This document shows positions 16,648 to 26,982 of a DNA stretch of 64,000 nucleotides, in pieces; within the stretch, counting starts at the first letter, position 1; each line of letters starts with the position of its first letter. Below the pieces are notes generated by a model. The model saw only the letters and a list, made by a program, of their open reading frames with translations. It had not been told where the DNA came from and did not search any database. The stretch covers positions 1 to 64,000 of the forward strand of contig NZ_QUAB01000038.1 of assembly GCF_003387575.1 (NCBI RefSeq), in the 5' to 3' direction. A program made the translations under genes and the position numbers. This DNA is from Microbacterium bovistercoris (GTDB lineage Bacteria; Actinomycetota; Actinomycetes; Actinomycetales; Microbacteriaceae).

Positions 16648-18151
16648 CCGTGAACGGCGCGAGCTCGGCCGCCAGTCGCTCGGAGACGTGCGCGTGGATG
16701 GCGGTGCCGTTCTCCTCGTGCTCTGCGGAGATCAGCACGCCGCTCTCGTGCACGGCCGAGACCAGGTCGCCGCGGTCGTAGGGCACGAGCGCCCGCACCT
16801 CGACGGCCGGCATCGGCAGGGTAGCCTCGATCGCCGCGCGCAGCTCCTCGATGCCCTCTCCCGTGCGAGAGGACGCGAAGTGCGCTCCCGGCACGAGACC
16901 GCGCAGCACCAGCCGCTCATCGTCGGAGAGAAGGTCCGCCTTGTTGAAGACGACGATCTCGGGGATGTCGCGCGCGCCCAGGTCGCCCATCACGTCACGG
17001 ACGGTCTGCAACTGCGCCGACGGATCCGGGTGCGAGCCGTCGACGACGTGCACGATGACGTCCGACTCGGCGACCTCCTCCAGCGTGGAGCGGAACGCCT
17101 CCACGAGCTGGTGTGGCAGGTTGCGCACGAAGCCGACCGTGTCGGTGAGCGTGTAGATGCGGCCGTCGGCGGTCTCAGCGCGCCGCACCGTCGCATCCAG
17201 AGTCGCGAACAGCGCGTTCTCCACCAGCACGCCCGCGCTGGTGAGGGCGTTGAGCAGACTGGACTTGCCGGCGTTCGTGTACCCGGCGATCGCGACCGAA
17301 GGGATCGCGTTGCGGTGCCGCTCGGCCCGCTTGGCCTCGCGCGCCGGCGCGAAGTCGCGGATCTGCTTGCGCAGGAGCGCCATCTTGGTGCGGATGCGGC
17401 GGCGGTCCAGCTCGATCTTGGTCTCACCGGGTCCACGCGAGCCCATGCCCGCTCCACCGGCGCCGACCTGGCCGCCGGCCTGACGGCTCATCGACTCGCC
17501 CCAGCCGCGCAGACGAGGCAGCAGGTACTCGAGCTGCGCCAGTTCGACCTGTGCCTTGCCCTCTCGGCTCTTGGCGTGCTGGCTGAAGATGTCGAGGATG
17601 ACGGTGGTGCGGTCGATCACCTTGACCTTGACCACATCCTCCAGGGCGCGCCGCTGGCTGGCCGCGAGCTCGGTGTCGGCGATGACCGTGTCCGCGCCGA
17701 CGGCGCGCACGATGTCACGCAGTTCCTCGGCCTTGCCGCGGCCGAGGTAGGTGGCGGGATCCGGATGCGGGCGACGCTGGAGCAGCCCGTCGAGCACGAC
17801 GGCACCCGCCGTCTCGGAGAGGGCGGCCAGCTCCCGCAGCGAGTTCTCCGCATCGTCCTGCGCACCCTGCGGGTACACGCCGACGAGAACGACGTTCTCG
17901 AGCCGCAGCTGGCGGTACTCGACCTCGGTGACGTCCTCGAGCTCGGTCGACAGCCCGCCCACGCGCCGCAGCGCATGCCTGTCCTCGAGGTCCCACTGGT
18001 CGCCGTCGGCGGAGCCGTACCCCGCGGTCGCGGCATCCTGCAGCGCCTGCGCGCCGCCGAAGACGATCGGCTCGATGCGCGGCTCGGCGTTCGCGAGCAC
18101 CCGGTCCAGGGCGTCCTGCGTGTTGTCGTCTTTGTTGTTGGAGTTCGTCAT
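16634..18151 (-). CDS. hflX: GTPase HflX
   Basis: A 505-residue ribosome-associated GTPase. It shows the HflX N-terminal domain (DPATYLGRGKAEEL), a glycine-rich linker (QVGAGGAGMGSRGPGETKIE) and the G domain with P-loop GYTNAGKSS (about residue 290), G3 DTVGFVRNLP and G4 NKAD. HflX splits stalled 70S ribosomes, and actinobacterial HflX is linked to antibiotic tolerance. A leader of about 40 bases with a TAGGGT hexamer lies upstream. It neighbours recombination and tRNA-modification genes, as in other actinobacteria. Confidence 0.92.
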   Translation of the reverse strand: MTNSNNKDDNTQDALDRVLANAEPRIEPIVFGGAQALQDAATAGYGSADGDQWDLEDRHALRRVGGLSTELEDVTEVEYRQLRLENVVLVGVYPQGAQDDAENSLRELAALSETAGAVVLDGLLQRRPHPDPATYLGRGKAEELRDIVRAVGADTVIADTELAASQRRALEDVVKVKVIDRTTVILDIFSQHAKSREGKAQVELAQLEYLLPRLRGWGESMSRQAGGQVGAGGAGMGSRGPGETKIELDRRRIRTKMALLRKQIRDFAPAREAKRAERHRNAIPSVAIAGYTNAGKSSLLNALTSAGVLVENALFATLDATVRRAETADGRIYTLTDTVGFVRNLPHQLVEAFRSTLEEVAESDVIVHVVDGSHPDPSAQLQTVRDVMGDLGARDIPEIVVFNKADLLSDDERLVLRGLVPGAHFASSRTGEGIEELRAAIEATLPMPAVEVRALVPYDRGDLVSAVHESGVLISAEHEENGTAIHAHVSERLAAELAPFTVSSR

Positions 18152-18221
18152 CCGGTCCGGATTCCTGCTTTCTCAATAGAGCGTCTTAACCCTAGCCCGC
18201 CGTGTCCGCTACGCTCGCGGT

Positions 18222-18866
18222 ATGGGGTCCGACCATTACTTCACCGCGACCCCGGCCAGTGCGGAGAACCTGCGAAGCATTCGCGTCACCCTCGCCGGTC
18301 GTGACCTCGAGGTCACGACCGCGGGCGGTGTCTTCAGTCCCGACCGCCTTGATGCCGGAACCGCTGTGCTGTTCGCCAACATGCCGCCGCTGCCGCCGAG
18401 CGGGGATTTCCTCGACCTCGGATGCGGGTGGGGGCCGATCAGCCTGACCATGGCGCTTTCCGCCCCTCACGCCACCGTGTGGGCGGTCGACGTCAACGAG
18501 CGCGCCCTCGATCTGACGCGCCGCAACGCCAAGGCTCTCGGCCTCGCCAATGTCAACGCTGTGCTGCCCGACGATGTTCCCGACGACGTCATGTTCCGCA
18601 CCATCCGTTCGAATCCGCCGATCCGCGTGGGCAAGAACGAACTGCACGGCATGCTCGAGCGCTGGATCCCCCGGCTCGACGAACGCAGCGACGCCTGGCT
18701 GGTCGTGCAGCGCAACCTCGGCGCCGATTCGCTGCAGCGCTGGATCGACGCGACGTTCGACCCGGGGTACAGCGTGTTCCGCGCCGCCACGGGCAAGGGC
18801 TATCGGGTGCTGAAGGTGCGCAGGCACGGCACTCCGCCGACCGAGCCGGTGGCGATCCCGACCTGA
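18222..18866 (+). CDS. class I SAM methyltransferase, RsmC/RlmG-like
   Basis: A 214-residue small methyltransferase. It shows motif I LDLGCGWGPISL (about residue 67), acidic motif II VDVNERAL, and the N6/N2-type catalytic SNPPIRVGK near residue 129. The NPPI motif is found in rRNA guanine-N2 methyltransferases such as RsmC. It lacks the N-terminal pseudo-domain of E. coli RsmC, as is usual in Gram-positives. TACGCT lies 6 nt before the ATG, so it is a leaderless candidate. The exact target base is not predictable. Confidence 0.82.
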   Translation: MGSDHYFTATPASAENLRSIRVTLAGRDLEVTTAGGVFSPDRLDAGTAVLFANMPPLPPSGDFLDLGCGWGPISLTMALSAPHATVWAVDVNERALDLTRRNAKALGLANVNAVLPDDVPDDVMFRTIRSNPPIRVGKNELHGMLERWIPRLDERSDAWLVVQRNLGADSLQRWIDATFDPGYSVFRAATGKGYRVLKVRRHGTPPTEPVAIPT

Positions 18867-18888
18867 GCGGTCCCGCCCCTCCCTGAAC

Positions 18889-19761
18889 TCAGGCCAGGTC
18901 GATCTCGCCGGTGTAGACGAGCTGTGCAGGTCCCGACAGCGCCACGTGCTCGCCGTCCTCGGCCGGGAACATGCGCACCCCGAGCTTCCCGCCGGGCACC
19001 TCGACGCGCCAGTCGCTCGGAGCCTTCTCCCCCGCCCAGTACCGCACCGCGAGCGCCGTCGCCGCAACACCGGTGCCGCAGCTGAGCGTCTCGCCGACAC
19101 CGCGCTCGTGCACGCGCATACGGACGTGGCCGATGCCGTCGCGCACGAGCGGCTCACCGGGGACGACGAACTCGACGTTCGCGCCATGCGCGGGCGCGGG
19201 GTCGAGGACGGGCCCGACGTGCAGGTCGAGCTCGTCGAGCTCCTGCTCGGATGCGAGCGCCACCACGACGTGGGGGTTGCCGACGTCGATGCCGGTGCCG
19301 GGTCGCGGCACCGCCAGCCCGCGGGCCTTCACGAGAGGATCTCCGTCGAGCAGCTTCCAGAGTCCGAGATCGACCTGATAGCCGGTCTCGCTGCGCATCA
19401 CGTCGCGCACGCCGGCTCGGGTGCCGATCGGCAGGGTCGAGCCGGGGTCGAGAGTCGCGAGTCCCGAGCGCACCAGATAGTGCGCGAAGACCCTGATGCC
19501 GTTGCCGCACATCTCGGCGATCGAGCCGTCGGCGTTGCGGTAGTCCATGAACCACTCCGCATTCGGCTCCTCCGCGAGAGCGGCCGCGCCGTCGGCGATG
19601 GCAGCTGACCGCACGACGCGCAGCACCCCGTCGGCGCCGATGCCGAAGTTGCGGTCGCACAGGACGGCGACCTGCTCAGCACTCAGGTCCAGTTCGCCGT
19701 CGGGGTCGGCGATGATGACGAAGTCGTTGCCGGTGCCGTGTCCCTTGGTGAATGCGACCAT
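18889..19761 (-). CDS. dapF: diaminopimelate epimerase
   Basis: A 290-residue enzyme converting LL- to meso-diaminopimelate for lysine and peptidoglycan. The two catalytic cysteines are in MCGNGIRVF (about residue 85) and [11 protein letters not shown] (about 225); the N-terminus has [13 protein letters not shown] 19761 was chosen over an in-frame GTG at 19767 because TAGACT lies 6 nt before it, consistent with leaderless expression. dapA and dapB are also in this window, at separate sites. Confidence 0.95.
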   Translation of the reverse strand: MVAFTKGHGTGNDFVIIADPDGELDLSAEQVAVLCDRNFGIGADGVLRVVRSAAIADGAAALAEEPNAEWFMDYRNADGSIAEMCGNGIRVFAHYLVRSGLATLDPGSTLPIGTRAGVRDVMRSETGYQVDLGLWKLLDGDPLVKARGLAVPRPGTGIDVGNPHVVVALASEQELDELDLHVGPVLDPAPAHGANVEFVVPGEPLVRDGIGHVRMRVHERGVGETLSCGTGVAATALAVRYWAGEKAPSDWRVEVPGGKLGVRMFPAEDGEHVALSGPAQLVYTGEIDLA

Positions 19762-19796
19762 GCCCACAGTCTATTCGGCGGCCGGCGGACGCCCGT

Positions 19797-20240
19797 TCAG
19801 ACGACGGTCTCCGCCGGGGCATCGACGATGAGCCGCTTCCCCGTCATCCCGATGTCGAAGCGCTCGTAGCCGACCTGGTCGTAGAAAGCGAAGACGATCT
19901 CGTTGCCGGGGCGCACCATGAGCTGCACCTTCGGGCACCCCAGGGCGATCAGGCGGCGCTCCGACTCCTCCACCAGCATCCGGCCGATGCCCTCACCACG
20001 GCGGTCGGCCGCACTGGCGAGGTAGTAGATCCATCCGCGGTGGCCGTCATATCCCGCCATGACTGTGCCGACGATCCGTCCGTCATCTTCGGCGACGATG
20101 ATCAGATCCGGCCAGACCGCGAGCATGCGCTCGATGTCGGCGCGGGGGTCGTTCCACGGGCGCGTCAGCCCGGCCTCCTCCCACAGCGCGACGACGGCGT
20201 CCTCGTCGGAGGGGACAAAGGTCCGGATCTGCACGCTCAT
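19797..20240 (-). CDS. GNAT-family N-acetyltransferase (YpeA-like)
   Basis: A 147-residue GNAT with the acetyl-CoA-binding signature DRRGEGIGRMLVEE (about residues 81-94) and a C-terminal 'FYDQVGYERFDIGMTGKRL', the arrangement of the YpeA/PH0933-type group. The substrate is unknown. The start overlaps the stop of the preceding reductase-like gene by four bases (ATGA), indicating co-translation. Confidence 0.8.
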   Translation of the reverse strand: MSVQIRTFVPSDEDAVVALWEEAGLTRPWNDPRADIERMLAVWPDLIIVAEDDGRIVGTVMAGYDGHRGWIYYLASAADRRGEGIGRMLVEESERRLIALGCPKVQLMVRPGNEIVFAFYDQVGYERFDIGMTGKRLIVDAPAETVV

Positions 20241-20785
20241 GCGTTCCCTTCGGCCTGTGCACTCTTCAGCACACGATAGCGCGTGCATGCGAACGCCCTG
20301 TTGCGCGCGACGTCGATGAGTTCCAGATCGAGCCTGCGAGGAAGCAGCGGCGCGCCGGATCCCAGAGTCACCGGGGCGAACTGCACCCAGACCTCGTCGA
20401 GCAGGCCGGCATCCGCGAACTGCCCGGCGAGGTCTCCCCCGCCGACGATCCACAGGTCCTTTCCCTCTGCCGCCCTGACCATCTCGTCGTGCACCGCCCG
20501 CACATCCCCCTGCACCAGGCGCACGTCTCCCACCTCCGGCGGCGCCAGCCTGCGATGGCTGAAGACCCAGGTCGGCTGAGCGTACGTCCACCGTCCCTGC
20601 TCGTGCCGCATCACCCACTCATAGGTGGATGCCCCCATCGCCAGCGCGCCGACGTCGGCGATGAACGCACCGTACGACATGGCGCCGTCGGGATCGATGT
20701 CCTGGCTGAGCAGCCAGTCCAGCGAGTGTTCGGTGGTCGCGATGAAGCCGTCCAGCGAGGAGGCAGTGTAGAAGTGGGTGGCCAT
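20237..20785 (-). CDS. dihydrofolate reductase-family protein (RibD C-terminal domain)
   Basis: A 182-residue protein with the RibD-C/DHFR-like fold (YTASSLDGFIAT at the start, GGGDLAGQFADAGLLDEVWV about residue 115, VTLGSGAPLLP). It lacks the folate-binding features of true FolA, which is encoded separately at 33944-34441. Such proteins are annotated as deaminase/reductases, probably NADPH-dependent, with unknown substrates. It is the first gene of a two-gene unit with the GNAT enzyme. Confidence 0.75.
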   Translation of the reverse strand: MATHFYTASSLDGFIATTEHSLDWLLSQDIDPDGAMSYGAFIADVGALAMGASTYEWVMRHEQGRWTYAQPTWVFSHRRLAPPEVGDVRLVQGDVRAVHDEMVRAAEGKDLWIVGGGDLAGQFADAGLLDEVWVQFAPVTLGSGAPLLPRRLDLELIDVARNRAFACTRYRVLKSAQAEGNA

Positions 20786-20859
20786 GATCCCATGGTGCCC
20801 GCGGCCACGGACACTCGATACCCCTCGCTCCTCGTGTCGAAGTGCGCCAGACTCGAGGC

Positions 20860-21150
20860 ATGGGATGCGACGAGAAGTCCGAGAAGAAGCAGCTCAGCGC
20901 CGGCGGAAAGGTGCTCCTCACAGTCCTGGGCATCGTGCAGATCGCGTTCGCGGCGCTGGCGTTCTGGGATCTCGCATCTCGCGACGCCCGGCAGGTGCGC
21001 GGTCCGAAGCCCGCTTGGATCCCCGTGATCCTGGTGAACTGGATCGGGCCGGCTAGTTACTTCGCGTTTTCGGCGTCAAGCCCGACGAACTCTCAGTCAA
21101 GGACTGATCCGGCTCCCGCGCCCGGCTCGGACCATCGGATCCCGGGGTAA
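20860..21150 (+). CDS. PLDc_N-type small membrane protein
   Basis: A 96-residue protein with two transmembrane segments ([21 protein letters not shown] and [18 protein letters not shown]) and the 'WDLASRD...VRGPKPAW' loop typical of the PLDc_N / cardiolipin-synthase N-terminal family. Function unknown. The start is uncertain (ATG 20860 or GTG 20842). The final 19 codons are antisense to the 3' end of miaA and look like a recruited tail: Pro/Ser-rich and not part of the domain. Confidence 0.65.
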   Translation: MGCDEKSEKKQLSAGGKVLLTVLGIVQIAFAALAFWDLASRDARQVRGPKPAWIPVILVNWIGPASYFAFSASSPTNSQSRTDPAPAPGSDHRIPG

Positions 21151-21998
21151 CGCTTGAACCACGACACCTGGCGGCGCGCGTAGCGCCTGGTCAGCGCCTG
21201 GGTCTCGGCGATCGCCTCCGCCTGCGACATCCGCCCGTCGAGCTCGGCGAGTGCCTGTGCGTAGCCGATCGCCCGGCGTGCCGTCACCCCGTCTTCGAGA
21301 CCGTGCTCGCGCAGCCCTCGCACCTCGTCGACGAGGCCGTCCGCCCACATCCGCTCCACGCGGCGATCCAGCCGCTCCACCAGCTCGGGACGCTCGACGT
21401 GCAGGCCGATGATGCGGGTGTCCGGGTGCCAGAGCAACGGTGCATCCGGCAAGGCGGCACCATGCGTCGCAGCCCCCTGCGCGAGCACTTCGAGTGCGCG
21501 CACGATGCGGCGTCCGTTCTTGGGGTCGACCTTCGCGGCGGTGACCGGATCGAGCGACTGCAGGCGCGCGAAGAGCGCCCCCGCGCCGCGCTCCTCGAGC
21601 TCCGCCTCGAGTTCCGCGCGCAACGCGGCATCCCGTGGCGGGAACCGGAAGTCGAAGATCACGCTCGATACGTACAGCCCGGAACCGCCGACGAGGATCG
21701 CATCGCCGCCACGGGCGTGGACACCGGCGATCGCCGCACGGGCGAGCGGCTGGTACCAGGCGACCGCGGCCTCCTCCGTGACCTCGCGCACGTCGAACAG
21801 ATGGTGTGGGATGCCGCGGCGCTCGCCCTCACTCAGCTTCGCCGTACCGATGTCCATACCGCGGTACAGCTGCATGGCGTCGGCGTTGACGATCTCGGCA
21901 GGATTGCCCTGCGCGCGCAGCGACTCAGCGAGATCCAGCGCGAGGTCGCTCTTCCCCGTGCCGGTCGCGCCGACGATCGCCCAGAGGCGCCGGGTCAT
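21093..21998 (-). CDS. miaA: tRNA dimethylallyltransferase
   Basis: A 301-residue enzyme with P-loop [11 protein letters not shown] at residues 10-20, then [17 protein letters not shown] and the GGSGLYV motif. It adds the dimethylallyl group to A37 of tRNAs reading UNN codons, the substrate for MiaB encoded upstream. It lies 31 bp after miaB and is likely co-transcribed with it. It overlaps the opposite-strand PLDc_N gene by 58 bp. Confidence 0.94.
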   Translation of the reverse strand: MTRRLWAIVGATGTGKSDLALDLAESLRAQGNPAEIVNADAMQLYRGMDIGTAKLSEGERRGIPHHLFDVREVTEEAAVAWYQPLARAAIAGVHARGGDAILVGGSGLYVSSVIFDFRFPPRDAALRAELEAELEERGAGALFARLQSLDPVTAAKVDPKNGRRIVRALEVLAQGAATHGAALPDAPLLWHPDTRIIGLHVERPELVERLDRRVERMWADGLVDEVRGLREHGLEDGVTARRAIGYAQALAELDGRMSQAEAIAETQALTRRYARRQVSWFKRYPGIRWSEPGAGAGSVLD

Positions 21999-22029
21999 GG
22001 CATCCGTCCGTTCAGGCGTCGGATGCCGG

Positions 22030-23577
22030 TCACACGCCCACGCGCAGCGTGGGCAGCCCGAGGCGAACCGTACCCGCCGAACCGGAGGCGCCGGGCTCGG
22101 GCAGGGCGCAGCTCTCGGCCTGCGCGCGATCCCAGGCGTCGCCGCCGCGGGTGCGGCGGATGCGCAGCGGGGCACCGGTCGGGTCGTCGGCGAGCAGGTG
22201 GAACGGCGCACCGTGAGTCACCGTCACGGTCACGACATCGCCGGGACGGGGCAGGTCGGAACCGGGCGTGACCTCGAAGTGCACCAGGCGGTTGTCCTCG
22301 GCGCGTCCGGTGAGGCGGTGCGTCTCGGCATCCTTCTTGCCCTCGCCCACCGAGACCAGCACCTCGACCTCGCGGCCGACCTGCTTCTGGTTCTCCTCGA
22401 GCGAGATGCGCTCCTGCAGGGCGATCAGGCGGTCGTAGCGCTCCTGCACGACCTCCTTCGGCACCTGGTGCTCCATCGTCGCGGCGGGCGTGCCCTCGCG
22501 GATGGAGTACTGGAAGGTGAAGGCGCCGGAGAATCGGGCCTGCTCGACGACGCGCATGGTGTCTTCGAAGTCCTCATCGGTCTCACCGGGGAACCCGACG
22601 ATGATGTCCGTGGTGATCGCCGCGTTCGGGATCTTCGCACGCACGCGATCGAGAATGCCGAGGAACTTCTCGCTGCGGTACGAGCGGCGCATGGCGCGCA
22701 GGATGCGATCGCTGCCGGACTGCAGCGGCATGTGCAGCTGCGGCATGACGGCGGGGGTCTCGGCCATCGCATCGATGACGTCGTCGGTGAACGCCGCCGG
22801 ATGCGGGCTGGTGAACCGGATGCGCTCGATGCCCGGGATCTCGCCGGCCGCGCGCAGCAATTTGCCGAAGGCCTGGCGGTCGCCGAACTCGACGCCGTAG
22901 GAGTTCACGTTCTGGCCGAGCAGCGTGACCTCGATCGCGCCGTCGTCGGCGAGCAGGCGGATCTCGTTCAGGATGTCGCCGGGGCGCCGGTCCTTCTCCT
23001 TACCGCGCAAGCTCGGGACGATGCAGAACGTGCAGGTGTTGTTGCAGCCGACCGAGATCGACACCCAGCCGCTGTGCGCGGAGTCGCGCTTGGTGGGCAG
23101 GGTCGAGGGGAACACCTCCAGCGCCTCCAGGATCTCGAGTTCCGCCTCGCCGTTGTGACGGGCGCGCTCGAGCAGGCTGGGCAGCGAACCCATGTTGTGC
23201 GTGCCGAACACGACGTCGACCCAGGGCGCCTTGTCGAGAACGGCATCCTTGTCCATCTGCGCGAGGCACCCGCCGACGGCGATCTGCATGCCCTCGTGCT
23301 TGTCCTTCTTGGACTTCAGGTGCCCGAGCGTGCCGTACAGCTTGCCGGCGGCGTTGTCGCGCACCGCGCAGGTGTTGATGATGACGACGTCGGCGTCCTC
23401 GCCGTCGGCGGCCCGGACGTAGCCGGCGCTCTCCAGCGAGCCGGAGAGTCGCTCGGAGTCGTGCACGTTCATCTGGCACCCGAAGGTGCGCACCTCGTAG
23501 GAACGGTGATGTCCGTCGACATCGATCGCCGCCGACGACGGCGCGATGATCGTCGGTTCGCTGCGCGGAGTAGTCAT
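22030..23577 (-). CDS. miaB: tRNA-2-methylthio-N6-dimethylallyladenosine synthase
   Basis: A 515-residue radical-SAM methylthiotransferase. The N-terminal cluster cysteines are in TFGCQMN, NTCAVRD and GGCLAQ. The radical-SAM CxxxCxxC is GCNNTCTFC (about residue 179), and a TRAM domain lies at the C-terminus. It converts i6A37 to ms2i6A37 after MiaA acts. Two start choices exist: ATG 23589 and ATG 23577. I prefer 23577 because TAGAAT (reading across 23590) would otherwise overlap the start. Confidence 0.93.
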   Translation of the reverse strand: MTTPRSEPTIIAPSSAAIDVDGHHRSYEVRTFGCQMNVHDSERLSGSLESAGYVRAADGEDADVVIINTCAVRDNAAGKLYGTLGHLKSKKDKHEGMQIAVGGCLAQMDKDAVLDKAPWVDVVFGTHNMGSLPSLLERARHNGEAELEILEALEVFPSTLPTKRDSAHSGWVSISVGCNNTCTFCIVPSLRGKEKDRRPGDILNEIRLLADDGAIEVTLLGQNVNSYGVEFGDRQAFGKLLRAAGEIPGIERIRFTSPHPAAFTDDVIDAMAETPAVMPQLHMPLQSGSDRILRAMRRSYRSEKFLGILDRVRAKIPNAAITTDIIVGFPGETDEDFEDTMRVVEQARFSGAFTFQYSIREGTPAATMEHQVPKEVVQERYDRLIALQERISLEENQKQVGREVEVLVSVGEGKKDAETHRLTGRAEDNRLVHFEVTPGSDLPRPGDVVTVTVTHGAPFHLLADDPTGAPLRIRRTRGGDAWDRAQAESCALPEPGASGSAGTVRLGLPTLRVGV

Positions 23578-23631
23578 GATGCCGTCCATTCTACGAGCGG
23601 ACTCTGCGCGTGGGCTCCGCCGCAGTCGCCC

Positions 23632-24492
23632 TCAGTCGGATTCCACGAACCGCACACCCCGCGAGGAACCGCCCGCTGCCTCGCGCAGGGCGGTCTTCGC
23701 GGCGTTCATCGCCACCGATCCGCCGTAACCGCGGCGGGACAGCTGGCCGATCAGTCGCCGCAGCGCGGCATCCGGATCGAGCCGCGCCATGCTGCGCGCC
23801 TTCGTCCTCGCGTACTCGAGCGCACGTTCGGCATCGTCGTCGGGAAGCTCGGAGAGCGCTTCGTCGATGATCTCCCGTGGGATGCCGCGCTGTGCGAGCG
23901 CGCGGGAGAGCGCGACGCGCCCCTGTCCCTTGCGCTCGACACCCGAGGTGACCAGGTGGCCTGCGAGCGTGCGGTCGTCCAGGTACTTCCGCCGCTCGAA
24001 GTCATCGATCACGTCGTCGACCTGGGAGCCGTCGAGCCCGGCCGCCCTCAGCGCAGTGCGCGCCTCGGACACCGACATCGCCCTACCGCGCAGCTTGCGC
24101 ACCAGGCTCTCCTCGGCGGCACTCCGGAGCTCGTCCGGATCGGGCATCTCCGCGACGTCTTCCGCATCCGCCGCGTGCGCAGGCCGGAGCGCGCGCAACC
24201 GCGGAGCCGTCGCGGGCTGCTCGCTCGTGCCCTTCGTACGGCCATGCGCACCATGGGCAGGATGCCGCGCACCCGGGTCTGCGGGAGGCTCGGCATCGCG
24301 CTCGTCCCAGGTGGAGCGCCACAGTCCGGCCTCACCGGTGCGTCGCGGAACGATGTCGCCGCCCGCAGTCGGGTCGGCATCCGCGTCCACCCCCACACCG
24401 TGCCGAGAGCGGGGCGCAGTGGACGCGCCGAACAAGGGGATGACGGGGGCGAGACGATCGTCGTCGCGTTCGCCCCCGCTCATGTCCGTCAT
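23632..24492 (-). CDS. recX: regulatory protein RecX, with long N-terminal extension
   Basis: 286 residues. The RecX helical repeats occupy about residues 120-286 (VRKLRGRAMSVSEARTALRAAGL, VALSRALAQRGIPREII, LSRRGYGGSVAMNAAKTAL). The first ~115 residues are disordered, rich in Asp, Ala, Pro, Gly and Arg, and not part of the classic domain. RecX modulates RecA filaments. It starts two bases after the recA stop, so the two are co-transcribed. Start ATG 24492; 24483 is possible. Confidence 0.92.
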   Translation of the reverse strand: MTDMSGGERDDDRLAPVIPLFGASTAPRSRHGVGVDADADPTAGGDIVPRRTGEAGLWRSTWDERDAEPPADPGARHPAHGAHGRTKGTSEQPATAPRLRALRPAHAADAEDVAEMPDPDELRSAAEESLVRKLRGRAMSVSEARTALRAAGLDGSQVDDVIDDFERRKYLDDRTLAGHLVTSGVERKGQGRVALSRALAQRGIPREIIDEALSELPDDDAERALEYARTKARSMARLDPDAALRRLIGQLSRRGYGGSVAMNAAKTALREAAGGSSRGVRFVESD

Positions 24493-24494
24493 GA

Positions 24495-25547
<1,053 letters not shown>

Positions 25548-25594
25548 GACGTGCTCCTTGGTGCTCGAGTTCTGCCGCCTGTAGGCTGTCGCGC

Positions 25595-25614
25595 CCGACC
25601 CCGGGCGGGGTCGG
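25595..25614 (-). other. GC hairpin in the recA leader
   Basis: Perfect 8-bp arms CCGACCCC and GGGGTCGG around loop GGGC, lying about 50 bases before the recA start in the 256-bp gap between DUF3046 and recA. It may be a terminator for clgR-DUF3046 read-through or a leader structure; no T run follows on the minus strand. Confidence 0.45.
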
Positions 25615-25745
25615 ATCTGCGACAAGGCGTATGGCTTCAGGCCATGTCTTCACCGTAGGAGGGGCCACCGACATCGCGTCGGCGATACCCCTCGCTGTGG
25701 GAAGATCCCGGCCGGAATCCATCTGTGCAGAACGATACGCGCCTA

Positions 25746-25761
25746 TCGAACACTTCTTCGA
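25746..25761. promoter_or_regulatory. LexA (SOS) box upstream of recA
   Basis: The 16 bases TCGAACACTTCTTCGA match the actinobacterial LexA consensus TCGAAC-N4-GTTCGA at 11 of 12 defined positions. On the minus strand a -10-like TATCGT (25732-25737) follows eight bases after the box, so bound LexA would cover the -35 region. Expected role: derepression of recA-recX on DNA damage. Confidence 0.75.
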
Positions 25762-25803
25762 CGACACGCCGTCTCGGCATCGATCAGAAGTACGGAGGCA
25801 CCG

Positions 25804-26025
25804 TCAGTGCCTACGCGGCTCCAGTCGCCCGACACCGTATCTGCGGTTCGGCGGCACGTCGGCCGCCTCGCACAGCGCGAGCCAGATGTCGCGAGGCGGC
25901 ACTCCGGCGTCCAGCGCCTCGACGGCCGTGCACCCGATGCCGCTCAACACCAGATCCTGGGTCAGGGCCGTTGCGCGCGCGCCGAATTCGTCCTCAACGG
26001 CGCGCAGGAACTCGCTGCGGCGCAT
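25804..26025 (-). CDS. DUF3046 protein
   Basis: A 73-residue protein matching DUF3046: MRRSEFLRAVEDEFG, GCTAVEALDAGVPPRDIWLALC and the DVPPNRRYG end. This small family of unknown function sits directly upstream of recA in many actinobacteria, and the same is true here. It follows clgR by six bases, so it is probably co-transcribed with it. Confidence 0.85.
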   Translation of the reverse strand: MRRSEFLRAVEDEFGARATALTQDLVLSGIGCTAVEALDAGVPPRDIWLALCEAADVPPNRRYGVGRLEPRRH

Positions 26026-26031
26026 TCGCGG

Positions 26032-26340
26032 TCAGCGCAGCGAGAGCTCGGGCTCGACCGAAGCGACCAGGTCGTCGGGCACCACGTCGGGGAAGACCTG
26101 CAGGCCCTCCAGCACCGAGATGCGGTCACCGACCTCGCGCATGATGGTCGAGATGGGCACGTCGAGAGCTTCGGCGACCGATGCGAGAATCTCGCTGGAC
26201 GCCTCTTTCTGCCCGCGCTCGACCTCGCTGAGGTAGCCGAGGGCGACGGACGCCTTGCTCGCTACCTGCCGGAGCGTGCGCCCCTTCTGCAGGCGGAAGT
26301 CCCTGAGCACATCGCCGATCTCCTGTCGTACAAGGATCAT
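26032..26340 (-). CDS. clgR: XRE-family transcriptional activator ClgR
   Basis: A 102-residue Cro/CI-type regulator. The helix-turn-helix is about residues 12-66 (RTLRQVASKASVALGYLSEVERGQKEAS), with a short C-terminal tail. Size, sequence style and position between cinA/pgsA and recA match ClgR, which activates clp protease genes under stress and is itself a Clp substrate. The start has GGGGAGG at good spacing. I did not find a convincing match to the CGC-N5-GCG ClgR site in its own upstream region. Confidence 0.82.
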   Translation of the reverse strand: MILVRQEIGDVLRDFRLQKGRTLRQVASKASVALGYLSEVERGQKEASSEILASVAEALDVPISTIMREVGDRISVLEGLQVFPDVVPDDLVASVEPELSLR

Positions 26341-26499
26341 CGGAACCTCCCCTCCATCGTCTGGTTCGACGGACTCGCCGAACGGATCGCCAGTCTAACC
26401 CCACCTGGCATCTTCAAATCTACTGTTTCTCGCTGTGGTTCGGATGTGAGCGTTCGCTGTGTCATCAGCACATCTGGAAGAACCGGGAAGAGGCCTCTG

Positions 26500-26982
26500 C
26501 TATTCCCGCACCAGTTCTAGGGCCGCGGTGATCGCGGCATCCACGCTGCTGCGGCGCACCTGCGCGCGGTCGCCCTCGAACAGGTACGACCGGATCACGT
26601 GCGTCTCAGGTGTCACCACTCCGATGTGCACGGTGCCGACCGGCTGCCCGTCAGGCGAGTCCGGGCCGGCGATTCCCGTGGTGCTGATGCCGACATCGGC
26701 CGGACGCCCGTCGAGCCGAACCGCCTCGCGCACCCCGTCTGCCATCTGGAGGGCGACATCCGGATGCACCGGGCCCTGGGCATCCAGCAGGCCGGGATCG
26801 ACGCCCAGCAGGCTGTGCTTCACGGGAGTCGCGTAGGCGACGACGGCGCCGAGCAGCGCGTTCGACGCACCGGGAACCGAGATCAGCTCCGCCGACACCG
26901 CTCCCCCGGTCAACGACTCCGCGACTCCGAGTGTCCAGCCGCGACGGCGCAGCGCGTCGATGAGGTCGGCGGCGGCGCTCAT
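26500..26982 (-). CDS. cinA: CinA C-terminal domain protein (nicotinamide-nucleotide amidase)
   Basis: A 160-residue stand-alone CinA C-terminal (PncC) domain with TLGVAESLTGGAVSAEL at the start, YATPVKHSLLGV, and GISTTGIAGPDSPDGQPVGTVHIG. This domain deamidates nicotinamide mononucleotide. The MoaB-like N-terminal domain of full CinA is absent, as is common in this family of bacteria. Its ATG overlaps the pgsA stop by four bases. Confidence 0.88.
   Translation of the reverse strand: MSAAADLIDALRRRGWTLGVAESLTGGAVSAELISVPGASNALLGAVVAYATPVKHSLLGVDPGLLDAQGPVHPDVALQMADGVREAVRLDGRPADVGISTTGIAGPDSPDGQPVGTVHIGVVTPETHVIRSYLFEGDRAQVRRSSVDAAITAALELVRE

Noticed and set aside
26445..26465. AGCGTTCGCT palindrome upstream of clgR as a ClgR autoregulatory site
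   Set aside because: The palindrome has GCG-TT-CGC order, not the CGC-N5-GCG arrangement known for ClgR; only ten bases, easily chance at this GC content.
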